This document shows, piece by piece, positions 29,970 to 42,864 of a stretch of DNA of 64,000 nucleotides. This stretch comes from Desmodus rotundus (lineage: Eukaryota > Chordata > Mammalia > Chiroptera > Phyllostomidae), in contig NC_071391.1 of assembly GCF_022682495.2 (NCBI RefSeq), positions 16,219,680 to 16,283,679 on the forward strand, given 5' to 3'. The translations under genes and the position numbers were made by a program. How positions within the stretch are numbered: the first letter of the stretch is position 1; every line of letters starts with the position of its first letter. The notes beneath the pieces are model-generated. The model did not search any database. It saw only the letters and a program-made list of their open reading frames with translations, and had not been told where the DNA came from.

Positions 29970-32350
29970 GAGTTGCAAGGATGAGAGAGGAAGAGCTCAG
30001 AAGAGGCGAGCTGAATCCTTATGCACTCATTCTTGGGAAAGCATGGCATTAAGATCTGTTGATAACTCATCCACGGGAAGTTCAGGATGGGATCATAGAG
30101 GTTGTGGTAGTGTCATCAGCTTTAGTGAAAGACCTTGCATTTTAGGTCTGTGAGTTTGGGATGGAGGCTGAAGCTTATGAATATTAAAACTAGGAAAAAT
30201 CAAGTTTCTCACTTTTATAGTCATCATAGAAAACATAATCAGGAGGTAAATCTTCTAGGAAGAAGCTCACATAATGAATTCCAAATTCTAATAGAAATTA
30301 ATCTTGGATTATAAACTGTTTTGGATTAACCATGCTACTGTTCCCCTTCATTAGTGTGGATAATTAAAAGTTAACTGTGTATCATTTTCTTGATATTTAT
30401 GGATATTGCTATACCAACTGGTCTATGACTAGTTTTTTTTTTAAAATTAGGGTACTCAATGAATTCAGCACTAGAAGGTTGAGATTTAAATGGGTTTATG
30501 AACTTTGTCTTCATAATCTCAAATGCATATCAGGAGGCCCTAGTGAGAATGTGTAACTGAACAAATACAACATTTGTTTTATCTATAGAAATCATGTATC
30601 ATTTAACACCTAGCAGGAATTAAGTGTTTATGTGAATGAGAGATTCAAATTATGTACAATAAGAGAAATAGAAGATGGAGGAATAAGTCATCAGTTACAT
30701 GTGGGACAGACAGCTCCGGAGTTCCCATGCCTTTGTTCTGGGAGTGAGTCTGGCAGGAGAAGTTAGGTTTGACCAGCAGAATCCATGATACAGTGAGGTG
30801 GCTCATGAATCTCACGCTATGTTGCATTGTGTTTTCTGTTCTTGAACTCTGCAGGGGTCAGTTTAAAGATTTTTGAACTCAGGATTGGAAATTTAAGTTG
30901 CTTGCTTAAATATTAATCTTTGAGATGCGAACAATGCCAAGTTGTTGGTTTGATTTGGATTAATAAGGTCATGTTTGTATTTTGAGTAGAGAAAATTACA
31001 TGCTTGAAGGTGTAAATTTGTTCTTTCTGTTCTTAGCTCGTTGGGATATTGTGACATTTAGGGATTGTGCTAGTGTATCATTTGACCTGTTCACCTTCTC
31101 TTCTCAACATGAGGCTATTGCATCTCTAGATTGGCAATCTTGAGCCAGTTTCTGGTCTGCTGTTAATTTAGGGCACAAAAGATGCCATGTGCTACCACTG
31201 TGATATTTTCTCTGTAGTAGTTGCTCCTGTGGCTCTTTCATCTCTGTCCAGCTAGCACATCTCCCCAGTAACCTTGAGAAGGTTTGGGTTCTTGGGTCAC
31301 TGGAAATGGCATTAGAAACTTAAAGAGAACTTGGTTGAAATCTGGGGAAGGTGGTACTTGTGGTAGAATAGGATTTCTTCCACCCAAGAGCCTGATACTT
31401 ATCCTATTTCATCAAGATACTCCCCCAAAGCATTATCACTACCTGAGCATTTACATTTCCACTCTTTAACAGCATTAGACTATGTACAGCATTCGTGCAA
31501 GTGCTGGACAGAGCTGAGTTCACATATGACTTAGTAACTGTCTACGACATTGGCTATGATGCAGAATTTTGTGGCAGCACAGCTGGATCCTGTGGTGTGT
31601 CTCCGTTCCTCTCCTGCATTCCTGGGTTACTGTAAATCAGGATGGAGCTGGGAGTCAGAATAGATAACAAAATGATGCCAAACAGACATCATACAACACG
31701 CACGTTCAAATGCCGAGTTAAAGATGCTGAAGAGGCAGAGAGGCTCCTGGACAAAAGTTTACTCTCTGTCTTTGGGAAATGGGGAAAAATCCAGATAAAC
31801 TCAGGTTGGTGAAAGAAGGAATTAGCCTCTTACATCTCATTGGAGAAATTCCTTGATTTCTTCTTCTTTTTGGTACTTTGGGGGACTGGATACCATTCTC
31901 CTACTATATATATACAGGACATCAGAAGGGAGTAAACAGCTTTTTCACTGGCTCAGTGTCTTTATAATAAAAAGTCTGGAGAAATGAAGTAAAATAGATA
32001 CCTATACAATTGTTATTAGTGCACAAGGACCATAAATTTCTTTTCAAGTCTTTCATTGTTAGTTTCAGCATAAGTTACGGTTTCTCCAAAGCACTCTGAG
32101 GTCTGATTATACTAGTAATTGTTCTGTTGCTAAATGTGGTCTAGCTTTCATTATCTTCCTCCTACCATCAGGTTTCATAAATTGGAAAATCACTCCTGAC
32201 TGGTTAAAGGAGGAGATGGACTGTTGTTTCCTTTGATCCTGAGTGATGGGAGTGAGGTTAATGCTGTCATTACCGTCTAATGATCATTTTGATGTAGAAA
32301 TCTTGCACCAAGATTGTATTTAGGTTCTGTAGGTGGATAAATGTCTATTA
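29970..32350. other. Unique sequence, 2.4 kb
   Basis: No recognisable repeat or coding block. Several AT-rich segments; candidates for old unrecognisable repeats. Confidence 0.4.
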
Positions 32351-32354
32351 TACC

Positions 32355-32585
32355 TGTTTGTATAGTGTGATCATTAAGAGCATGGGATCTGAACAGGACT
32401 CCTTGAGTTTTAATCCTGCTTCTGACACTTATTGGCAACGTGATCTTGGGTCAGTTAATTCATTTCTGTGCCTTAATTGTTGCACCTGCAATAAGAATGC
32501 TGCTAGAACCCAGCTCATAGGGTTGTTTTCAAATTGAAGGAGTAAAGTGTCTGACATATGTGCTGTGTGTTCGTGATGATGATGA
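32355..32585 (+). mobile_element. MIR, near full length
   Basis: 'gatcattaagagcatggga', 'aatcctgcttctgacactta', 'cagctcatagggttgt' in order. Ends in a short GAT repeat (32574-32590). Confidence 0.85.
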
Positions 32586-32589
32586 TGAT

Positions 32590-33340
32590 GAGCTGCACAA
32601 TCCGAAGATAATGCTGGATGTATGTGCTTGATGATGGAAGAGAGAATGTGACCGTGAACCCCACCCACCTTCAGAGCTGTTGGTTTCCTGCTTTAACTTC
32701 TTCTAGGCCTGAGGTTGAAGAGTTTCACTTATTCCTAACGGCAATGGAATGTATGAAATGTGCTCACATGGGCCTTTGGATTTAGTAGTAGAGGCACTAT
32801 TTTGGACTAACTAGTTTTCCAGTACCGTCTTCTCAAGCAAGGGATATATTATGCTTAAACAGATTTTAAGTTATGATGTCTTCCCTGAATTTCTGGCTGT
32901 CTTTTTTTTAATTTTTTCCTTTCTTTCAAGGCAGTTTCTAACACTGATGTCACCCATAAATGTTAGCTAAGATTTACAATGTGATTGCAAATTGAGAGAG
33001 GACAAGAAGACTTCCAGGTTTTTGGGCATAGTTGTTAAAGGACTAATTAGTACTTGGGGAAACATGTTGGGAACTTCAGAAGGAGCTAAAGAAATGCATT
33101 ATTTGATGCAGAGGGTTTTAAAAATTTGTAACGGCCGTCTCCAATACCAATTTAAATCTCAGTAAAGACAGGTGAGCATGTCAATCTGGTATATTGTTCT
33201 ACTTTATCTGAATCCAGAGTTTTACTCCATTTGTCCTGGAATCATCTTCCTTTTTCAGCATGTCTTCTGGAACTACCACTCCTTTGAGAACCAGTTTCTT
33301 TACATAAACTTTGTCCTTGAATTTTCTATTTTTTGCAATT
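32590..33340. other. Unique sequence
   Basis: Nothing recognised. Confidence 0.4.
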
Positions 33341-33344
33341 TCAA

Positions 33345-33840
33345 AAAACCAGGCTCAATTTACATACCTGCATTCATGGCAATATTATTAATCATAGCCA
33401 AGAGGTGGAGCAACGCAAATGTCCATTGACAGATGGAGAAAGAAAATGTGGCACAAACATACAGTGGAATATTACACAGCCTAAAAAGAAGGAAATTCTG
33501 TCATGTGCTACAACATGAATGAACTTTGAGAACACTGTGGTAAGCGAAATAAGCCAACCACAAAAGAACAGATACTTATGATTCTACTCATATGCAGTAT
33601 CTAAAGTTCTCAGAATCATAGAAACAGAAGGTAGAAAGGTGGTTGCCAGGGGTGGGTGGGTGAGGGGGGGAGTTAGTCTTTAATGGGTATAGAGTTTCAG
33701 TTTTGCAAGATGAAGAAATTTTAGAAATCTGTTACAAATAATCTATTATAATTTGGGAATTATACCAAACACTACTGAATTGTAGAATAAAGGGTTACGA
33801 TGGTAAATTTAATGTTTTATATATTTTTAGCATTCAAGAA
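33345..33840 (+). mobile_element. Old L1 (L1MA/L1MB-type) 3' end
   Basis: 'tggaatattacacagcct', 'acatgaatgaactttgag', 'taagcgaaataagccaacc', 'atggtaaatttaatgtttta' follow the ORF2 C-terminus and 3' UTR of L1M elements, plus orientation. 5' truncated. Confidence 0.92.
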
Positions 33841-33844
33841 AGGA

Positions 33845-34925
33845 CTTAACAAAAACCAACAAAAATGGTCTCTCCTCTGATGCTGCTATAACCCCTGAAA
33901 TCTCCTTCATTTCTGTGCTGCACACGGCTGAGTCGGACCAGTCCTTGTTCATAACCTACTCTGGGCCTTCCCTTTTCCTCTCTCTCAAATCCCATGTCAT
34001 TTAACTACACCGCCTTCTTCCAACCTCGTTGATGTCAGCTGTTCACCCCCAGGACAATTCTTCTTGTCCCCATGACGTGCTTTAGTGGCTGCCTCGGTCT
34101 CCCTTTCCCACAAATTGACTTCAGCCAGTTTCTGGACTATTTTATGTTTAGTATAATAATACAGTTATCATTTTCAGATACACAAAAGGAAGAAAAATAA
34201 AGACAATGTCTTTACAGTTGAGAGAGAACCCATTAGCATGTATGTTTATCTTACAAAAATGGGGTCACACTCATCTGCTGCCTTGTAAAGAATTCATTGT
34301 TATCTAACAACGTATCAGGACTGTCTTCCCACAAAGCCTTTCTGTTATGTCAGGTTTGACCTTCTCAGTTGCAGTGGGATCTCTTCACCTCCCTTTGGCC
34401 ACCCTTGACCTCCTCCACTTCTTGTCACAGTCCCTCTTCTTTCCTCTAGTCACACCTTCTCTTTCTTCCCTTTGTCACGTCATCTCACCCTTGAATATTC
34501 CTTTAAATCTTACCCAAGAGAAAGTAGGCTGGGTTTGCTAACTGGTCAGGGTGTCCTTGGGCACAGGGTCTTCAAGATAGCGTCGGGATACAGATGTGAC
34601 TTCCCTCTCTGCATTTCCAGCCATGGTTTTAGCTTAGACCCTTATACCAATAATATGGCTAGTGGTATGTATCAAATTCTGGATCAAATACCTTAGACTG
34701 AGTCCAGCTTTTCCACTTGACTGGCACTTCAGTGTCCTCATGTTGTCGCTGTTAGTGACAAACACAGTAATACCCGGAAAGCACTTGAAACGGGGCCCAG
34801 TGTATAACCACCACTTAGTAAATAGTGTTAACTATTATTTTTTATTTAAATAGAGATTTAGAGTTGATTTTGCTTTCTGGACACCACTCAAACCCATATG
34901 TTTCTTCCTCATTGACATCATTTTA
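33845..34925. other. Unique or unassigned sequence
   Basis: Pyrimidine-rich parts (33880-34110, 34330-34510) look like diverged LINE/L2 sequence but cannot be assigned. Confidence 0.35.
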
Positions 34926-34929
34926 GTTT

Positions 34930-35370
34930 AGATGCCTCGCCCTGGTAACAGTCTCATAACTGCTCCTGTTTGCACGATTTTATGCCTCTGATTTATTACT
35001 CAGACTGTAGCCAGAGTGAGTTTTCTAAAATATAATTGTAGTTAGGGGTCTCCTTTGACTGAGACCCTCCAGTGGACCCTCTGACTGGAGCACTCTTCTC
35101 TCTCTCCCAGGCCCGGTGGCTGACTCCCACCCAGCTTCACCATGTAGGGGAGGCTGTTACTCCTCCAGAAGACGAGTGCCTCTCTCTTGGCCACCAAGCC
35201 TGGGTTAAGTGCCCTCCCACGTGCTCCCTCGCATCTGCCACGGGGCTTGCCTCTGCCATGGTGATACTGCTTTGTGCTGTGATACACTTGCCTGCTTTCC
35301 CCACCAATCTGCAGACTTCTTGAGGGCAAAAGACAGTTGTCTTCCGCCCTTAGTTTCTGGTATAGCAGCT
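34930..35370 (+). mobile_element. L2 fragment
   Basis: 'gtctcataactgctcctg', 'cagactgtagccagagtga', 'cagacttcttgagggcaaaa' in L2 order. Confidence 0.68.
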
Positions 35371-35374
35371 GGAC

Positions 35375-35800
35375 GGTGGTTACTGTTAAGAATTAATTTC
35401 ATTTTTCAGAATCTGTTTTCTTCTCAGATGGGTGATCTCAATTGTTACATGTTGACTTTTGATAGTTTCAGTGTCAAGGGTGGATTTTTGTTGACCTTGC
35501 CCCCATGTCCTCACTCCACTGTACCTCCTTTCTTTGCTGTCTCTTGTGTTCTCCACAATCTCTATGTTTAGAACTTTCCATCCTTTCATTTTTTCTCTTC
35601 TCCTACAACACTTCGTCTCCTTCTCTGTAATTATACTTGTTTCCCTTGGCTGAGATTTAGTGAATTATTCTAGTATCTTCTTTCCCCTGGGATTGTGAGC
35701 GATTTGTGGGTAGGGACGTTGACTTCTCAGCCTCCCTCCTTCTGTAGTGCCTTGGTTTAGAAGGATTTTGGTAAGTAGTAGTCAACTTAAATCCAAAGCT
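35375..35800 (+). mobile_element. Probable L2 3' fragment
   Basis: 'gattgtgagcgatttgtggg' and 'tgtagtgccttggttta' resemble an L2 tail. The first 180 bp are unassigned. Confidence 0.4.
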
Positions 35801-36104
35801 CTGAGTGGGGGAGGTCAAAGAAATACATTTTTAGGGCCACCCATTGGGAAGCCCATTATTAATGCAGTAGTAAAATTGGCAATTGTAGGAGAAATCTTAT
35901 ATAGATAAAGTGCCAAGAAGAGGTCCCTTTGGGTAAAACCAAGAGAGGAAACTTCCTTCCCATTTAGACACTTGTTTCACTTTGAAAGCTGGTAGGCATT
36001 CTATGTGACTTTTTGTAGAGGAAAGTAGAAACTGAACTGTTTCCAGGAACTAGGTAAAGCTCAAATAGGGAATGAATGCTTAATATGTATTTTGATTGTT
36101 AATG

Positions 36105-36290
36105 AGGATGACGAGGATTAGTTCTGGAAGACAGCTCCAGTTCTAGATTTTTCTTTTATAAAATGGACATCATAACAGTAGGTACCACATAAAGTTGTTG
36201 TGAGGATTAAATAAGTGAATTCTTACAAAGCACTTAGAGACATGCCTGGCATGTAGTTAGCATTAAGAAAGTGATAGCAATTATTACTCT
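36105..36290 (+). mobile_element. MIR
   Basis: 'ttttataaaatggacatc', 'tgttgtgaggattaaataag', 'tgcctggcatgtagttag' is forward MIR. Confidence 0.85.
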
Positions 36291-36294
36291 GTGG

Positions 36295-36478
36295 CAGAGT
36301 GTTTTATATGCAATGAACATTTTAGATGTGATATCTTTTTTCATCCACGTACTAATTTAAGGCATTTTCCCTCAATTTTCTGAGACTCACGAATAACTTC
36401 TGTAATATCACACAGCTATACAGTTGGAGTTTGACCCCAATTTTGAGTCCAAAGTCCTTTCACTATGCTGCCTTTTTA
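36295..36478 (-). mobile_element. MIR
   Basis: 'tgtaatatcacacagctat', 'agttggagtttgacccc', 'ttcactatgctgcc' is reverse MIR, forming an inverted pair with 36105-36290. Confidence 0.72.
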
Positions 36479-36564
36479 CAAGGACAAGCCGGCCAAGGCT
36501 GGCATTGTTTTGAACATGAATCGCTCAATATAGTTGCTCAAATTTGCCTTTGTGGATCCTAGTC

Positions 36565-36848
36565 TCTCCACATACATTGGATTTTATAATATGTGGAACC
36601 CGATACTATGTTAGGAATGTGATTCTTATTCACGTAGAGTGCAGTGTTGCACCCTTCCCAGTACTGGTATTTTGGGCTGGATAATTCTTTGCTGTGGGGG
36701 CCGTCCTGTGCGCTGTAGCATTCCTGGCATCTACTCACTAGCTGCCCATAGCATCTCTGTCTTCCAGGTGTAACAACAAAACTGTCTCTGTACATTGCCA
36801 ACCAGCCTCTGGGGATCAGAATCGCCCTTGGTTGAGAATAACTGACCT
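36565..36848 (-). mobile_element. hAT-Charlie-type MITE
   Basis: 'gggctggataattctttgctg', 'gggggccgtcctgtgc', 'tgtctctgtacattgcc', 'atcgcccttggttgagaat' form a common eutherian hAT MITE read in reverse. Family name not assigned. Confidence 0.72.
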
Positions 36849-36849
36849 G

Positions 36850-37045
36850 GAATATGTCTAATGCTCAGTCATCTGTCCCCAGGACCTTTATATTTAAGAG
36901 GGGACACACCTCCAATGAAGCAGTCATGAACAGCAACTCTTTCCAATTTTTACCAGTCATTTACAGATGGGCCCTCTGCCTCTCTTGACTGTTAGGTCAC
37001 ACTGTCTTCGAAGTCACTAAGAAACCCTGCCCTGCCCACCCTGTA
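36850..37045. other. Unique sequence
   Basis: Nothing recognised. Confidence 0.4.
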
Positions 37046-37047
37046 TT

Positions 37048-37150
37048 GTTAGCCAGTGCTGACATAACAAAATACCACGGACTGCGTGGCTTAGACGACA
37101 AAAACGAATTTTATTACAATTTGGGCTAGAGGTCCAAGGTCACGGTTTGG
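37048..37150 (-). mobile_element. MLT1 LTR fragment
   Basis: 'acataacaaaataccacgga', 'tgcgtggcttagacgac', 'tagaggtccaaggtcac' is the 3' end of an MLT1 LTR in reverse. Confidence 0.8.
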
Positions 37151-37154
37151 GCTT

Positions 37155-38475
37155 TGTCTGTTATAAACCCTCACCACTTCCCACTGTCCTCACTAAGGCA
37201 GTACCTTCCTTCATCTTTTGAAGATACTGATTATATCTTTTTAAAGCTTTACTGCATTGCCGCTTTTTCCTCCAGATCTCTTTAAAAAACATTGTTTAGA
37301 CTCTGTTTTTCACATTAGGTGCTTTCCTCAAATGTGGGGTGATCACCGACTGCCCATTCCAGTTACAGAAAAGTGCTTGAAAGTGACTGGACACTTTCCA
37401 GTCTTGCAGACAGAGCTTCAGTGACGGCCGATAAGATAATGACTGGCCATTTTCAGTGGTGCATCTTCTGTTGTCAGTCTGTATAGTTCTTTTCTCCTAT
37501 GTAGGCCAGTTTCCCACAGAGAAAGAGACTGTATCTCCTGCCTGAGATGTGTGTGTGTGTCATGGGGTAGGTATGTGGCGGGGGAGTATGGGGAGGGCTG
37601 CCAGCATTCTGAGAGCCAGGAAGAAGAAGATAGGGGTCTCAAAGTTAGTACCAGAATGCCACTGATTCGTCCTACTGTCAGCCAGACCTGTTGTTCTTCA
37701 GATCAGAAACTCTCTTGTTTAACTTCTCCAGATGCTCAAAGTTGAATCTTGGGTGGTGGTAGGGCAGGGAAGTCACTAGCTGTTGGGCAACAGTTTAATT
37801 CTGTATAACAACTTTCAAACTCTCCACTTTCAACACAGTTGTACTTGGAACTGCGAAGGTACCGGTACTTACTCTCCAGTTCCTGAGTGTGCTGTAGAAA
37901 TAGATTTTTTTCCTGTATTTTTTGACCTCATCTCAAACCCATGTAAACGTGTTTTAGTTTCCTCTGGCCTCTGAAGTCAGGGATTCTTGCCCATCTCCTT
38001 AACAATCTCTGACACTTTGTTGACATGCCAGTCTGCTTGTATCTCCTAGTCTGTACTTTTTCGTGTGCATTTATAAATTAAAAACACTTTTATGGTCCTT
38101 ATTTAGTTTTTTGAGGGAAAGGTGGTAAATATATGTGTTAAATTTGCTTTGTTTCTGCACACATCCATTCGTCTTCCCAAAACTCTCCATGTCCCTGGCT
38201 CCTGTTCTATCACTCTGCCCTGATTATCTTTCTCTTGCCCTGTCTGTTCCTCCTCTCTGCTTTTCATGGGCTGCTCTTATTTTGCTTTCCCCTGAACAGT
38301 GGTCTTTCCCAGACCTCCCCCACTGGTTTTACTTTTATTCTTGTGTTATATATTTTGATAAAGTGACCTCCATATCGTTCATGGTTTAATAACCCCTGTA
38401 GGGAAATAGCTCATATATCTCACTCTTCTGTCTTGATCTCACCCCCTAAGTCCATATTCCAGTAGCCAGTTACTG
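37155..38475. other. Unique or unassigned sequence
   Basis: A short (TG)n at 37547-37560. The 38150-38400 part is pyrimidine-rich, possibly diverged L2. No gene seen. Confidence 0.35.
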
Positions 38476-38479
38476 TCTG

Positions 38480-39300
38480 GACATATCCACGGAGTTGTCC
38501 TACAAGCATCTTCTAAAACTCAATGTGCCCCAAACCAAATGCGGTATCTTTTCTCCTCCTCACACCAACTCCTCCTTTTGTATTTGCATCCATAGTCACA
38601 GAAGTCTCAAATGTGGGAGTCATCTTAATCTCCCATCTATTTTTCACTCCATAGGTCCAGATAATCACCAAATTCTGCCAGTTTTTCCTCCCATGTATTT
38701 CTCGAATCTGTCCCCTCCTTTTGTCTCACGATGCCTACGCTCATAACCTCCGTTCTGCTCTGTGCCACAGCCTCCTAACTGCCCCTGGCTCCTGTCTTTT
38801 CTCTTCTAAATCCGTCCTCTGCTCAGGTACCAGAGTGACCCATCTAAAGCATAAATCTCATCATATAGCTCCCCTGCTAAAATCCCTTCAGTTACTCCCC
38901 AGTGTGGAATAAAATCTATGTTCCTTGACATGCTATACAAGGCCTTCTATGACCTGGCCCTGGCTCCTCTTTCTTGCTTCATCTCATTTCACTCCTGGCC
39001 TCACATGCTCACTCTTGTAGTACAGACTGTCTGTTTTCTCCCCGCTCTCCTTGGGTTTCTTGCTTCTCCACCTTTGTTCCTGTTAATTTCTGTGCCCTAT
39101 ACCTTTTTTTTTTTTTTTCACTTGACTGAAGAGGATCTTATACCTTCTTCTGGATAGAACTCATCGTGTATATTCTTCCCCAGGAAGGATCTTCTAATTT
39201 CTCTGGCTTTCTGAAGTGCCTCTTCTCTGTGTGTCTATACGTGCACACCACCATCCTAACATTTAACATAAACAGGGCCTAGCACAAATACCGTCTCTTT
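38480..39300 (+). mobile_element. L2, longest copy (~800 bp)
   Basis: 'gggagtcatcttaatctccc', 'cacagcctcctaactgcccc', 'aaaatcccttcagttactcc', 'acaaggccttctatgacctgg', 'cctcacatgctcactcttg' in exact L2 order, extending into ORF2/3' UTR sequence. Interrupted by a T15 run near 39103-39118. Confidence 0.93.
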
Positions 39301-39439
39301 TTGTTACAAAAGCATAAGTATGTAATTCTGTAACATAACAATATCACACTCAAGCAGACCCTATGACATTTTAGGTGAAATGTTCAAATTAAAACTGTAA
39401 GTTATTACACCCATATTATTACAGTACCAACCACAGTCA

Positions 39440-39600
39440 GGCGGGTGTTACTTCTGCCGGACCCTGAATATGTGTGTGTGGTTTGTTTGTTTCAGTGAAC
39501 CTGGTAGACCGTAAGTTTCCCCAGAGAAGGACTTCTTCCCAGTTTTTGATGCCTAGCACATGGTTGGTATTCAATAATTAGAGGTTGAATGGAAATGATC
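39440..39600 (+). mobile_element. L2 3' end
   Basis: 'gatgcctagcacatggttgg' and 'tattcaataattagaggttg'. Confidence 0.65.
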
Positions 39601-39604
39601 TTAC

Positions 39605-41245
39605 TTATAAATTGCTGCTTAGTGGCTAGATTAGCAAGAACTCAGAGCTCAGGAAGTGTTGCAGGAAGTGTTGGCATTACGGTCACAATCATGTGACAAA
39701 GGTGATTATTTGGCCTCTGTTTCTCTTGCTACTTTGAATGTTTCAGGTGGGTGGTAAATATCTGGGAAGGGTGTTTCCTGATGGTAGGGAAGAGAGAAGG
39801 CCAGAGACCGTTTTCATTCTAAGTTGACGAATTGGGAGTGCAGAGAAAAGCCGGAGGTGATGTGGGTCGTCACCATCAGACTCTATACCATCAAATGATC
39901 TAGAAGAGAGCTGGGGAAGGGCGGATCCTGCAGGTGCCTGGCAAGTGGGACTAGGTTGGTAGAGGGGCCGGCAAGGGTGAGATAGACGAAGAGCGTTTTA
40001 CCTTCACCTTTCTCACATGTCTGAGTTCTCCTGGTCTGCTCCCTATGTCTCTGGGCCACATCCAGTTTGCAGATGGCAGTGGACATTCTAATGTTGTACA
40101 TAGTCTCTTCAAGACAAGCTCTCCTAAATACGTAGCTCCCATGCCCTGGGAGGTGTGCCAAAATACATTTTCTTGATGACTGCAGACATGCTTGCTAAAA
40201 AGCAAACAGCACATTAGTGGCCTTCTTGTGCAAATGGAGTGTGAAATTGTGGCTCGATGCTTCAAAGCTGTACCTTTTTGTCTCCCTGATGATGATTAAG
40301 AGAAGCCCAGCTTGATTTGATTGGGAGGGTGTGCGTGGGTGGAGGTGCAGGCTTCAGATGGGCGGTGAAAGAATGGTGAAAGGGAAGGACAGGAATGCAC
40401 ACGCCTCCTGCAACTGAGTGCTTCATTTGACCTTCAGGAAATTGGAACTGAGGTCACGTGACTTGACGTTTGCCTGGAAATTAACTGACTCTGTTTGTTC
40501 CAGACCCTGGGATTGATGAAAGAGCCAGGGGATTCTGACCACAGAATTATAATAAAGGGAAATGTCTTGAGCAATTACTAAATATTTAAAGAACCATCTC
40601 AAAACTAAGTTGTCAGATGGAATGAATGAAATTGAAATGATTTTTAAACATTATCTCTAATGGCATGGATAGACATTCAGGGCTGAAAATTGCTCTGTGT
40701 CATGAAGGAAATATTCTCAGTTTGTTTTTTGTGACACTGGTGTTTCTGTATCACCTTTCATCCCAAATGTTAATTAAGGAACAGTATGCCCAGGAGGTGG
40801 ATCAAAGCAGGAATCCAAAAGAAAAGGACGTGGTCAAGGGTGTTTTTTTCTTTTGCAGTGTCATTAGACCAAGGTGTGCAGAGGACAAGGGGACATTAAT
40901 TCCCAGTGCAGCTGAGGAATTCTGTATCAAAATAAAGGGAAGCAAGACCTTTGTTTACAGTTTCTTTTCTTGTCTAGACAGGACAATACGAGATGAATAA
41001 ATGGTAAAATATAATTATTTATTAGAGATGCTCTAGAGGATTTTCTTCACTGGATATAGTAAATATTGTGGATTACCTGCCCAGTCCTCATTCCCTGTTT
41101 CTTTTGCTCAAAACCTGGGATTTGTTTAAGGATCCACCTCTGGCAGAGACATCTAGCTGCCTACCCAACATCAATTTTTACCCACAGAAATTTCATTTGA
41201 TTATGAGAAATAAAAATCCCAGCTAAAGAACTGTATTGTCATCCT
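39605..41245. other. Unique sequence, including a candidate CNE
   Basis: No named repeat. 40195-40320 (cttgtgcaaatggagtgtg, tgatgatgattaagag) looks constrained by composition. A 111-codon frame (40665-41000) has no family resemblance. Confidence 0.3.
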
Positions 41246-41254
41246 CTCTTTTAA

Positions 41255-41450
41255 AAAATGGAAATATGTTTGGCATATAACACTGGAAATTTAAAGTGTA
41301 AAACATGTTGATTTGATATATTTATGTATAGCCATATGATTTCCATTATAGCAATAATTAGCACCTCTATCAGTTCACATAACTGTCATTTTCTTTTTTG
41401 TGGTGGGAATAAATTATTGGATATTATACCTTTACACCTTTGAACCAGTC
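41255..41450 (+). mobile_element. Old L1M 3' UTR fragment
   Basis: 'gttgatttgatatatttatg', 'tcagttcacataactgtca', 'ttttgtggtgggaataaa' resemble L1M tail sequence. Confidence 0.55.
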
Positions 41451-41589
41451 CCGGATCTTGTTTGGACTTCTTGTATCATGAAAGAACAATGGGTTCCACT
41501 TTAGGTTATTGTAATTGGGATACCGTGTTACACAAAATCAAGCCCAGCCCCTAACAGATACTTCACCTATCAGAGCACTTCTCTAGCTT

Positions 41590-42005
41590 GAGCTCATTAG
41601 GAAACTGATTAGTCTAAGCCATAAGAAATTCCAGTCTCTTGAGTGGTTTAGGAGTGATCGTGTGATATCAGCTGATGAAATTTGACCAATGAGATGTAAG
41701 ATGGGATATGCTTTTCCCAGAGAGAAAAGCTTCCCTCCTTTTTAAAGATAGCGTACCTATCTTTGAAAAGAAAGATGGTGTCTTCTCTTGTTGGACACGG
41801 TGTCGGTCATAATATGATGCCTGAAACCACTGTAGCCGTTTTGCAAATAAGGGAAGCTGATCTGGGGATAGAGCTGGTACAATGAGGATAAATAGTGGAT
41901 GTTTGGAAAGAACTAGATTCTCGGTGACATCATTGAACTGCTAAAACCTGGAGGTCCCCATCTTTAGGCTGTGGCTTTGTGAAGTAATCAAATCTTATGT
42001 AATTT
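41590..42005 (+). mobile_element. Probable MaLR-like LTR
   Basis: 'tttgaccaatgagatgtaag', 'cggtgacatcattgaactgc' and a terminal half like other mammalian LTR 3' ends. Highly diverged. Confidence 0.4.
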
Positions 42006-42014
42006 AGACCAAGA

Positions 42015-42215
42015 ATTGGCCAAGTTTTTCTTGAAAGGGCCACAGAGTAAATACTTTAGACTTTGTAGGGCACTCTGTCACCATAGATAGAAAGCAGCCA
42101 TAGACAATATGTAAACAAATGAGCATGTTTGTGTTCCAATAAAACTTTATAGAAACAGGCAGCTGGCAGTATTTGTCACTTAGGTGATAGTTTGTTGAAC
42201 CCTGGTTTTGACTGT
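42015..42215 (+). mobile_element. MER20 hAT transposon
   Basis: 'ttgaaagggccacagagtaaat', 'gcagccatagacaatatgt', 'gttccaataaaactttat' give the full MER20 order. Confidence 0.93.
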
Positions 42216-42219
42216 TGAG

Positions 42220-42525
42220 TTGAACTTTTCCACTTCTTAACTGATCTGCATCTTACCTGTTACAGATTGGGAAGTTGGAATTCATAAAATCTAATGCCTC
42301 TTTCAACTCAGAGATTGAATGAGTTCGAGAATGATATGAGAAAAGGCCGGAAAAGAGAGAAACAAGTTAAAAGTAAGAATGATAAGAGATATTCATAGAA
42401 GAGCTAGAGGTAAAGAAGCTTTAAAAGTTATCCCTCAGATGAACAGGGAAGAGGGAAATAGCCCTTAGCAGAAGGCTGGTAGAAGAAAAATGTAGATGCA
42501 TTTAATTTGTAGAATTTCCATAATT
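42220..42525. other. Unique sequence
   Basis: Nothing recognised. Confidence 0.4.
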
Positions 42526-42529
42526 TTTA

Positions 42530-42860
42530 GCACAAGTAAAAGTTAGAAATATATTTAAGAAAAAGATGTGCTTATTATCCTAGTACCCAAGCATAGATCT
42601 TGTTACTAAGATATAAATATAGACTTTTCCTTTTTCAGAAAAGAATTGTATTACACATGCTGATTTTTAGTTGTTTTTTTCCTACCTTAACTGTGGATTC
42701 TAAACAACTTACAAGATTTATACAACCATTATTTTGAAGGTTGCTTAGTAGCCCATTGTATAAAAGTAGCAATTTATTTAACTGGTCCCTTATTCTTTCA
42801 TTTTGGTTGTCCTTCCCTTCCTCACCCCCTCCCTCTTTTTGCTATTGTATAATAATTTTG
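42530..42860. mobile_element. Possible LINE fragment
   Basis: 'cccattgtataaaagtagc' and 'atttatttaactggtccctta' resemble an old LINE tail. Family uncertain. Confidence 0.3.
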
Positions 42861-42864
42861 AAAT

